A stretch of DNA of 64,000 bases, from assembly GCA_965208815.1 (NCBI GenBank), contig OZ242357.1, positions 1,860,001 to 1,924,000 of the forward strand, read 5' to 3'. A program made the translations under genes and the position numbers. The stretch is from Bin55 sp009840545 (GTDB lineage: Bacteria; Pseudomonadota; Gammaproteobacteria; Pseudomonadales; Azotimanducaceae). Of the stretch, positions 27,384-36,000 are shown piece after piece. Numbering within the stretch: the stretch's first letter is position 1; each line of letters begins with the position of its first letter. Below the pieces are notes generated by a model. It had not been told where the DNA came from. It searched no databases and was given only the letters and a program-made list of their open reading frames with translations.

Positions 27384-30300
27384 GTGCACACTCTGCTCCG
27401 TTCCCCATCCACAAGACTGTCAACATCAACCATCAATGCAATCCTGAGCGTGTTAGTAGCATCGCTTGGGTCAGCTTTGCTTTGCACAAGTGCTGCACTT
27501 GCAGAAACAGCCAGAGATGTCTATGTTCCCGAAGTCTTGGAGCCTTGGGTCGACTGGGTCCTTCAGAACGAAGACCTCTACCACTGTCCCTTCGATTCGC
27601 AAGACGAGGGAATACAAACCTGCATGTGGGTCTCTGAAGTTGTTGTAGATGTACGGCGCGAGGAACCTACCGGTGCCTCCTTTCAAATTGGTGTTCATGT
27701 ATTTGCAGAATCCCACCTGGAACTTCCAAGACCCAATGCACACCGCCCTCAAGACGTTCGTCTAAATGGAGAAGTTGCTACTTTGGGGGGAGGTAATGGA
27801 ACCCCTCGATTGACACTGCCCGTCGGTAGGCATGTAGTTACCGGAGAATTGGTTTGGCACGTGAATGCAGCCCCCCAATACCTCTACCTTCCCGCAGCTG
27901 CGATCGTCAAGTTGAGAGTGGACACTGAGGGAGAGCTGCGCCCCTTCTTGGACAACGACCACAAGAGACTGTGGTTAACTCAAAGGACTGAGGCCACTGA
28001 ACCCGTTGCAGACACATTGGGTATAAAAGTCTTTCGGCAACTAACCGACGGAATTCCCCAGCGTCTTACAACCTACATTGAACTTGCTGTTGGCGGCAAT
28101 CCCCGAGTAGTTGACCTAGGCAACGTTCTTCCAGAGGAGTTCAGCTTGATCGGGGTCCTGTCCCAAGTTCCGGCCAGTATCAATTCCGAAGGACAGATGA
28201 GCGTCCTTGTGTCCAGAGGCGAACATATCGTTTCCGTCAGGGCACGAGCGAATCGGCTAATCAACTCTTTCGCCTACCAGCGAGCTGGAGAAGATTGGCC
28301 TCCGGACGAGATCTGGGGATTCGAACCCAACCGCGAGCTTCGAGTTGTTAGCGTGGAAGGCCCGGCTCGTGTGAATTTGAGCCAAGTCAAAGCTCCGAAT
28401 CCCATGTTGGGGAGCGACGTATATGGCTATATCGTCTCCGATGGTGCGCCCATCACACTAGTCGAGGAACAACGTGGTAATGTCAATCCCAACCCCGCAA
28501 AGTTTGCAATTTCTCGCGACCTCTGGCTCAACTTTGATGGAAGTTCGTTCGTTGTAGCCGACAGAATTCTTGCTACAACAGACACTGAACTACGCATCGC
28601 TGCTAACTACCTGCCTGGTAAGGTGTTAGTCGACAATGAACTACGGCTCATTACTTTCGAAGATCCAGAGAGCAAGACTCGACCTGGCATCAACATAGAT
28701 AAACGAGCGTCTCGAATCCGAGCTGTAAGCGAGGTCGAACGAACCAGTCGTATGTCGTCGAATGGCTGGGACGTCGACTCTTTCGCTTTGGGCGCAATGT
28801 TGCATCTACCCCCTGGATGGCGTCTTATGGGTACCTTCGGCGTCGACAAAGTGGAAAACTCATGGTTGTCAATGTGGTCTATTTGGGATGTGTTTATTGG
28901 CCTTCTGCTTGTCTCGCTAGTCTTTCGATTTGCAGGACCAATATGGGCTACGCTCGTCGCGTTCGCCGTTCTTCTAACCTACCAGGACAACTTCCTGCCA
29001 ACGGTGGGTTGGCTTGTTCTGGCGGGCATCGTATATTTGCACAGTCTTGTCAAGACCGAGTGGTTTCGTTCAGCGTCAACCGTCATTTACTGGATACTGG
29101 CCGTGATCGTAGCTGTAGTTACGATCTACCACGCTGCATTTACCGCCCGCTATGCCATTTTCCCTCAGTTTGAACCCTACGACAGACACAACGTGATCGA
29201 GTCTGCGCATGAGCAGACAGGGATGGCATTTGAAGCAGAGTTCGACCAAGAATATAGAGTTACGAATCGAAGTGTTCAGGCTCAACCGAAGGAATATTTG
29301 CAGGTTACCGGCAGTCGTCTCCCAGCTCCCGAGGACATAGTTTTGGAATCTGACGTGGTGGATCTTCCAGACGATCTTCCAACAGACCAGCTCAGAGTCA
29401 GTGCTCCTTCGTTGTCAGGCGACTTTGGAACCAGTTCACAAGGCGTCACAATCCAAACCGGTCCCGGGCTCCCATCTTGGGAGTGGCGTTCTGCAAACCT
29501 TGAGTGGTCTGGCCCTGTACAGAGTGACCAATCATTTTCACTTGTACTTCTTCCTCCATGGGCAACTCGAATCATTGCGGCGTTGGGAGCATTGCTAGCG
29601 CTACTAACAATTGGTTTTCTGGTCGCCATAAGATCGAGAACTGCAAAAGAACATCTACCAAAAATCCTGCAAGGTGTACTGCCATTGCTTGCATTGCTAG
29701 TGCTGCTCCCAACTGACTCTTGGGCTTCGGTTCCCGATTCCAGGATACTGCAGCAACTGCAACATCGATTGACTCAACCACCCGATTGTCTACCAGATTG
29801 CATATTCGTTGAGGACGTCCAAGTTACGGTAGACGAAGATGAACTGAGACTCAATCTCTTAATTCATGCTGAAGACAGCATCGGTGTAGCTTTGCCTAAG
29901 AGTGACAACTCCTGGAATCCCGATTCCATACTCGTCAACGAGACGGCCAGTCCCCTCAGTCGCGGGCCGAATGGTGAGACCTTTGTGCTGCTTGATCGCG
30001 GCAACCATAACGTCAGCATCACTGCAACAGTATCCGCTCTCACACAGTTCGACATTGCTTTTCCAATTAAGCCTAGTCGCATAGACATCAATGCTCCGAG
30101 TTGGTTGGTCGAAGGACTTGTCGAAGGGAAATTGAAGTCCTCGCAAATTACGTTGGCTCGACAAACTCCTGGCGAAGTTCAGGATGAATCTTCTTTGCTG
30201 GCTGCATCACAATCTATCCAACCTTACGTACTGGTCCAGCGGAGATTGAGTCTTACCTACGAGCCCACCGTGAGCACCATCGTTACACGTATCGCACCTC

Positions 30301-31622
30301 TTACGGATGCCTTCACAGTTCAGATCCCGCTGTTGCCCAATGAAGCTGTACTCGATACAAGAGGCACTGTGCAGGATGACCAAGTAACACTGGCTTTCGC
30401 TGAAAATCAGCGCAGCCACTCTTGGTCTAGTCAGATTTATTTCGATGGCGAGATTCAGCTAACAGCCCCGAAACTTGACGAAAGAAAGGAAGAATGGTCG
30501 GTTCGCGGTTCTGATTTCTGGTCGTTTGAGTACGAAGGCATTACTCCAATTCAATCCGATTTCAACCAGACGGTGTTCTCTCCACGATCTGAGGAAACCC
30601 TTCACTTGGACTTGACCAGACCAGAACCCGTACCTGGAAATACTCTAACAGTGGAATCTGCACAAGTCGATTATTCAGTGGGCAATCGTTCCCATGAAGC
30701 CAACCTAGTTCTCCGGATCTTTGCATCCCAGTCAGCAGACTTGGAAGTCGATCTTCCCGATGGAGCTGATGTCCAGCGCATTATTGTTGGAAGAGAAGAT
30801 CAACCAATTCCAGCTTCGTCGAGGATCGTGTTGCCTGTCCAGACTGGGCTCCATTCCTACGAAGTCGAATGGTTGGAGGATTCTGGAGCGGGTCTAGTGT
30901 TCAGCACGTCAGAAGTGCAATTGGGACAAAGCGCTCGCAACATCGATCTAACCATTCGTTATCCGCTCGATCGGTGGACTCTCTTTTTGGGTGGTCCGAC
31001 TCTTGGAGCGGCTGTCATGTTTTGGGCAATTGTTATTGTGGTGCTCATTGTTGCTGTTGGCTTATCCCGATTGCCAAATATTCCCATCACAACCATGGAT
31101 GCAGTCTTATTCTCGTTAGGAGCCACCCTCATAAATTTATGGGCGTTGCTCATCGTTGGAGCATGGTTTCTAGCCATCTGGGTTCGTTCCCGCAAGAAGG
31201 AAATCGACAGCCGAAAGTTCTTCTACTACCTAAAGCAGTTGGCATTCATCGCTTTGAGTTTGTTAGGTCTTGTAGCACTTGTTGCATTGGTACCGTCAGC
31301 GCTTTTGGGAAATCCTGAGATGCACATTGCCGGCAATGGTTCGAGCTGGGAACAATTTAATTGGTTCGCCGATGTCAGCGGATCCACTCTGCCAACCGCT
31401 TGGGTGTTCTCGTTGCCAGGTTGGGTTTTCTTGCTGGCCATGTTGGCATGGTCTCTTTGGCTTGCATTTGCATTGCCGCGTTGGACTAAAGCGGCGTGGA
31501 CAGCCGTCTCTGAACCCGAATTGTGGCCACCATTCGACACTTGGATACGGTACCGAGAACGACAGCGGGCACGCAAGGAAGCAAGGGAAGCGCGAAAGAA
31601 AAGAAAGCAAATTGAAGCGTAG
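27384..31622 (+). CDS. giant multi-pass membrane protein with duplicated extracytoplasmic domain, unknown function
   Basis: This 1412-residue protein starts with GTG (27384; GCGAGG nearby upstream) and has a signal peptide (cleavage near residue 40, ALAET). An extracytoplasmic beta-rich region (about 45-490) is followed by a transmembrane cluster (about 490-600), a short loop with GLPSWEWRSANLEWSGPV, a second cluster (about 720-795), another beta-rich region (about 800-1190) and a final cluster (about 1195-1360), ending in a Lys/Arg-rich cytoplasmic tail. The two beta-rich regions start alike: a Cys pair before a V-x-V-x-V strand (CPFDSQDEGIQTCMWVSEVVVDV; CLPDCIFVEDVQVTV) and a later glycine-turn strand (LPVGRHVVTGEL; LDRGNHNVSITA). 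This suggests internal duplication. I recall similar unnamed proteins in other proteobacteria but no function. Confidence 0.85.
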   Translation: MHTLLRSPSTRLSTSTINAILSVLVASLGSALLCTSAALAETARDVYVPEVLEPWVDWVLQNEDLYHCPFDSQDEGIQTCMWVSEVVVDVRREEPTGASFQIGVHVFAESHLELPRPNAHRPQDVRLNGEVATLGGGNGTPRLTLPVGRHVVTGELVWHVNAAPQYLYLPAAAIVKLRVDTEGELRPFLDNDHKRLWLTQRTEATEPVADTLGIKVFRQLTDGIPQRLTTYIELAVGGNPRVVDLGNVLPEEFSLIGVLSQVPASINSEGQMSVLVSRGEHIVSVRARANRLINSFAYQRAGEDWPPDEIWGFEPNRELRVVSVEGPARVNLSQVKAPNPMLGSDVYGYIVSDGAPITLVEEQRGNVNPNPAKFAISRDLWLNFDGSSFVVADRILATTDTELRIAANYLPGKVLVDNELRLITFEDPESKTRPGINIDKRASRIRAVSEVERTSRMSSNGWDVDSFALGAMLHLPPGWRLMGTFGVDKVENSWLSMWSIWDVFIGLLLVSLVFRFAGPIWATLVAFAVLLTYQDNFLPTVGWLVLAGIVYLHSLVKTEWFRSASTVIYWILAVIVAVVTIYHAAFTARYAIFPQFEPYDRHNVIESAHEQTGMAFEAEFDQEYRVTNRSVQAQPKEYLQVTGSRLPAPEDIVLESDVVDLPDDLPTDQLRVSAPSLSGDFGTSSQGVTIQTGPGLPSWEWRSANLEWSGPVQSDQSFSLVLLPPWATRIIAALGALLALLTIGFLVAIRSRTAKEHLPKILQGVLPLLALLVLLPTDSWASVPDSRILQQLQHRLTQPPDCLPDCIFVEDVQVTVDEDELRLNLLIHAEDSIGVALPKSDNSWNPDSILVNETASPLSRGPNGETFVLLDRGNHNVSITATVSALTQFDIAFPIKPSRIDINAPSWLVEGLVEGKLKSSQITLARQTPGEVQDESSLLAASQSIQPYVLVQRRLSLTYEPTVSTIVTRIAPLTDAFTVQIPLLPNEAVLDTRGTVQDDQVTLAFAENQRSHSWSSQIYFDGEIQLTAPKLDERKEEWSVRGSDFWSFEYEGITPIQSDFNQTVFSPRSEETLHLDLTRPEPVPGNTLTVESAQVDYSVGNRSHEANLVLRIFASQSADLEVDLPDGADVQRIIVGREDQPIPASSRIVLPVQTGLHSYEVEWLEDSGAGLVFSTSEVQLGQSARNIDLTIRYPLDRWTLFLGGPTLGAAVMFWAIVIVVLIVAVGLSRLPNIPITTMDAVLFSLGATLINLWALLIVGAWFLAIWVRSRKKEIDSRKFFYYLKQLAFIALSLLGLVALVALVPSALLGNPEMHIAGNGSSWEQFNWFADVSGSTLPTAWVFSLPGWVFLLAMLAWSLWLAFALPRWTKAAWTAVSEPELWPPFDTWIRYRERQRARKEAREARKKRKQIEA

Positions 31623-31794
31623 AAGTTTCGAACCCGAGTTGAAGGAGCGGGCCGTTTCGCTTGCGTTGAATTTGCAGTTGTCGCAGACACAGATCAGCGA
31701 GGAACTGGGGATTTCCCAGAGCCTGCTGTCGCGTTGGGCGAGAGAGCACCGTGCGCGTTGCGTACAGGGCTTAGGAGCGGACTGGATAAATTAA
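31612..31794 (+). pseudogene. IS3-type transposase OrfA fragment
   Basis: The frame from TTG 31612 encodes KLKRRSFEPELKERAVSLAL followed by a helix-turn-helix (QTQISEELGISQSLLSRWARE), which matches the N-terminal DNA-binding part of IS3-family OrfA proteins. After RAREHR the sequence departs from the family and stops at 31794; no OrfB or catalytic domain follows. It overlaps the last 11 bases of the giant membrane protein gene in a different frame, so the insertion or its deletion may have reshaped that gene's 3' end. Confidence 0.6.
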
Positions 31795-31795
31795 T

Positions 31796-32164
31796 TTGGA
31801 TCCCTGGTCCGGAACCTGTGGAAGCTACCGACCGAGTGCAATTGTGGCGTTTGGTCCAAGTGTTGAAACTGCGCGTTTTTCCGCTGAAATTCCGGTCAGG
31901 GACGAGTGGTCGCTATCGTACTGGTTTCCAACCGACTTGCACAGCACCCAGAGACTCGGTGCTACCTACAACTTTGTACTTCGACACGCACAACAAGAGA
32001 TGGCGATACAAGCCTGAATTCCAGACTTCGGGGGTTGGATGAACGTCGGAGAGTTCAACATCTCCGATTCCGTCGTCGAACCAGATCTCGTTTCCGTAGT
32101 ACCAAGGAATTCCGTACGTTTGGCCGATGCGATTCAGTGGACTCTTACTGAAGAGTACATGTAA
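31796..32164 (+). pseudogene. remnant of a golvesin-C-terminal-like domain
   Basis: One frame reads SGTCGSYRP, then EWSLSYWFPTDLHSTQRLGATYNFVL, meets a TGA at about 32015, and continues in the same frame with FGGWMNVGEFNIS and SVRLADAIQWT before ending in TAA near 32163. The order (W-S-h-x-Y-W-h-P, A-x-Y-x-V, G-G-W-h-x-h-G-x-F, A-D-A-I-x-W) is that of golvesin C-terminal-like domains found at the ends of secreted bacterial proteins. I infer the 3' end of a lost secreted protein. Only this domain remains, next to a transposase fragment. Confidence 0.4.
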
Positions 32165-32241
32165 TAGAAGACAACGCCGACCAGCATTGTCTAGTAACTT
32201 GCACTAGCTGGCAGGTTTGCCCCGCCTGACTCTCGATACTT

Positions 32242-33000
32242 ATGCTCTTATTGCTAATCCTCGTCACGGTATTTCTCACCAGCGTGCTGTCCGGGATGAT
32301 CGGAATGGCGGGCGGCATCGTTCTCATGGCAGTTCTTGTGACGCTCACGCCGGTGACTCACGCCATGATTCTGCACGGAATCGTCCAAAGTGTTGCGAAC
32401 GGAGCTAGGTTCTGGTTCCTTAGAGAACACATGCTCTACCAAGTACTACCTGGATATTTGCTGGGATCTCTCATAGCAATTGGGGTCTTTTTTACCTTCA
32501 GCGTTGTACCCAACGAAAACCTAGTATTAATTCTGTTGGGCCTGACTCCGTTGGTCGCACATCTAATTCCCAATCGCATCTTGTCCGTCGACATACGCAA
32601 ACCAAGAGTTGCATTTCTTTGTGGATGCTCGGTTGTCGGACTACAACTCACACAGGGAACATCGGGTCCGATCTTGGATCTCTTCTACCAATCGTCGCCG
32701 CTTAACCGATTTCAAATAGTGGCCACTAAGGCGTTTACGCAAACGGTTGGTCATGTGTGTAAGACCACCTACTACCTCTATGCATCGATTAGCCTTTCCG
32801 ACCTGGAGGCTCAACTCAATCCGTTATGGCTACTGCCTGCGGTCCTGTTGGCACTAGCAGGAACTTGGTTAGGTACTAGGATTCTTCATCGGATGCCGGA
32901 AGAGTCGTTTCAGAAATACGTTCCCTGGGCCATGGATGCCATTGGATTGCTTTGCGTCGCAAAAGGTATCTCTGGTCTAGTTCACGGTGCGGCGGCTTGA
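32242..33000 (+). CDS. TauE/SafE-family anion exporter
   Basis: This 252-residue integral membrane protein has about seven or eight hydrophobic segments and the family's N-terminal glycine-rich repeat (VFLTSVLSGMIGMAGGIVLM, about residues 10-30), with an internally related half after residue 130. TauE/SafE proteins move sulfite, sulfonates or related small anions across the inner membrane. The C-terminal 19 bases overlap the end of the convergent carboxylase gene. No sulfur metabolism gene adjoins it except msrPQ, 13 kb away, so the substrate is open. Confidence 0.9.
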   Translation: MLLLLILVTVFLTSVLSGMIGMAGGIVLMAVLVTLTPVTHAMILHGIVQSVANGARFWFLREHMLYQVLPGYLLGSLIAIGVFFTFSVVPNENLVLILLGLTPLVAHLIPNRILSVDIRKPRVAFLCGCSVVGLQLTQGTSGPILDLFYQSSPLNRFQIVATKAFTQTVGHVCKTTYYLYASISLSDLEAQLNPLWLLPAVLLALAGTWLGTRILHRMPEESFQKYVPWAMDAIGLLCVAKGISGLVHGAAA

Positions 33001-36000
33001 TTATTGGGTTGGACAACAAAGAGAAGATCACCTGCATTGACCTGCTGACCCGACGACACATTTATTCGTGTGATCTTGTATTCCAGATCTTCGGGATACA
33101 AGGGGTTTGAGTCCACATTGAGGTCTCGAAGTTGTAAAGGGGTGAAGACCTTAAAGGCCTCAATCTGACATAGGGTTCGATCCGTCTTTATGCTCTCGTT
33201 CGGAATGACGTAGTCGTTTTCAGTTGGCGTCGGTTTCAAGTAGAAAATGCCGGTTGTTGGAGCGAGAACTTTGAGCTCGTCGCTTCCTTCAATAGCAATG
33301 GAATTTGCGTCGATGCCCGCTGACTGATCACCCATCGTCGCTTCCATCTCGGTAATGAGCTCATCCGCATCGGTGCGAACCAGAAACTCTTCCAAGTAGT
33401 CTGTCGTATATGTTCCCTCTAGAAATACTGAGTCCCGTAAGACACTTTTTAACAATGCAATGTTGGTACCAATCCCTTCGATTTGAACTTTGGATAGGTA
33501 CTTCATCAACCGCTGAGCCGTGGTCTTGCGATTGGCTCCACGTGCAATCACTTGTGCGATCATGCTGTCGTAGTAAGGGGAAATGAACTTTCCTTCCGCA
33601 GCAATCGAAATCACCTCAACATTGGGATCCTTGGGGAACTTGCATTTGGATATCTGCCCAGCGCTTGAACGAAATACCAGGTTCCCGTCTGCGTCTCGCA
33701 CCAATCGCTCTGCATTCACTCTCGCTTCGATTGCATAGCCATTGCGCTCAACCCTTAGCTTCTCAATGTTTGAGCCCCCTGCAATGGTGAATTGCTGACT
33801 CACAATGTCTACTCCCGACACAAGCTCTGTGACGGGATGTTCGACTTGCAATCGAGTGTTCATCTCCATGAAATAGAGACAATCGGCCTCCACATCGTAA
33901 ATGAACTCAAGAGTGCCGGCGCCTACGTAGTCAACCTGATTGGCAATTGCTTCGCTGTCCCTTTGAATCTGTTCGAGATATTTCTCCGGCAGCATCGTGG
34001 AGCCGGATTCTTCAAATATTTTCTGTTTGTTTCGTTGCACACTGCAATCGCGGATGCCAAGCACTTTGGTATTCCCAAATTGATCTCGAAGAATCTGCGC
34101 CTCTATGTGACGAAGTTTCTCTACATATTTCTCCAAGTAGACGTCGCTACTTCCAAATGCCGCTCTCGCCTCCACTGACACTCGTTGAAACGACTCGTGA
34201 AACTGCCCTTGCGACTCAACCAACTGAATTCCCTTCCCACCTCCACCATGAACAGCCTTAATGAGGATCGGGTAGCCAATCTCCTGTGCAATTTCCTCTG
34301 CCTGGTCTATATCCGCAACGATTCCATGACTGCCGGGAACTACCTGAACTCCCAAACTCATGGCAGTGTTGATGGCATTGGATTTGTTACCCATCGTCTC
34401 CATGCTGGAAACGGGTGGTCCAATGAAATTGATACCGTTCGACCGGACGAGCTCTGCGAATTGACTGTTTTCCGAGAGGAATCCGATGCCCGGATGAAGT
34501 GAATCAACGCCTTCACTCTTCGCAATGGCCAAAACAGAACGGGCATTGAGATAGCTTTCGTCAGGCGTGCTTCCGCCAATGCACACTACCTTGTTTTGAT
34601 CGGCGACCATGTCTGCCGCGCACGACTCCATATCTGGATCAGACTGAACCAGTACGACATCAACGCCGATTCTTTGGGCGACGCGAACGATTTTCACTGC
34701 AGCGCATCCACGTGCGTGAACGAGAACCCGTTTTACCGGCTTGTACAGGTCCAGTGCGCTGAATTGGTCACGAGTTACGGGCATTTGGGCTGTGCGTACC
34801 GCGGTTAGGGAGCCCTCCATGACACCAGCTACAACATCGGTGATGGACACATCAGGAAGCGGTATCTCTGGATCGATATCCCTGAGATCTCCGTCGAGAT
34901 TTCCGTGGAACGGATGCTTGACCAATCCTTGCATTGCGCCAGGTACAGCTACCAGATAGTTCGACAGGATGGAGTCGAGAGGCAAATAGCTGGGAACGAC
35001 GATTTGGCCTGCAAATGGCATGCTAGTTCCAGACAGATAGTAGGTGTGGACGAGCGGGTGAGTAACAAAGCTTGCTTGCGCCCCTCCTGTGCAATCTCCA
35101 TAACCAAAGACGGTCACTGGAAGATCGTAATCTCTAACAAAGTGCGTGATGCGGTCATTAATGGCAGCCATCGAGAACAGCGCACCCGCACCTTCTTTGG
35201 TTTGCATTCCTCCGGAAGAAATGAAACAAACAAGGGGCAATCTCTCTTCGGCGCAGGTTTGAAGTAGCCGGCAGAATTTCTCTGCGCTCGCCATATCGAA
35301 TGCGCCAGCTTGAAATGAGGAATTCGAGATCACCGCTCCGACGCGCAGCCCACCTTCAATACCTTTGAACTTGCCGACGCCGGTCACAGTCCCACAAGGG
35401 GGCTTTTCTTGTTCCAGTGCTGCTTCAATGGACATCCGAAATCCTGGAAATTCGCATGGGTCACTGCTGAGCAAGTCAGAGAACAATTCCTCAAAGTCAT
35501 CGAAAAACATGTCACGAAAAGCTTCAAAGGTCGTACTTCGGGTGCCTTTGTACTCTGTGAGAACCTCCTGGATTTGAAGATCTCTATACGCATTGTTCAA
35601 ACGATTCCAAAAGTCCTTCTTTCGACCGATGTTCCGTGGCTTGATCCGACCGTTGAATCTCTTGCCCTCCAACTCATTGGTAAGCAACGAAACAACCAGA
35701 TGCTCGAAGAAAAAGGTAACCACAACAAACAGCGTGTCAGACACATACGGATAGCTCGCCTTCTTCCACTCTTCAACGGCCATAAGGAATTTTCGTAGTC
35801 CAACTGTAGACTGAAAACGGAAATACCATTCCGAAAAACTATCAAGGAATTCTTCTACGTCGACTTCTTCCGCCAAGCCTTTGCCTAGACTTGCCCGAAC
35901 GGACGAACGAACCGAATCACGAAGAAGCTTCCTGACAGTAGCTCGATCTAGTGACTGTGTACTTTTGGCTTCAACTGCAATCGACTTTAGATTCGTGAGC

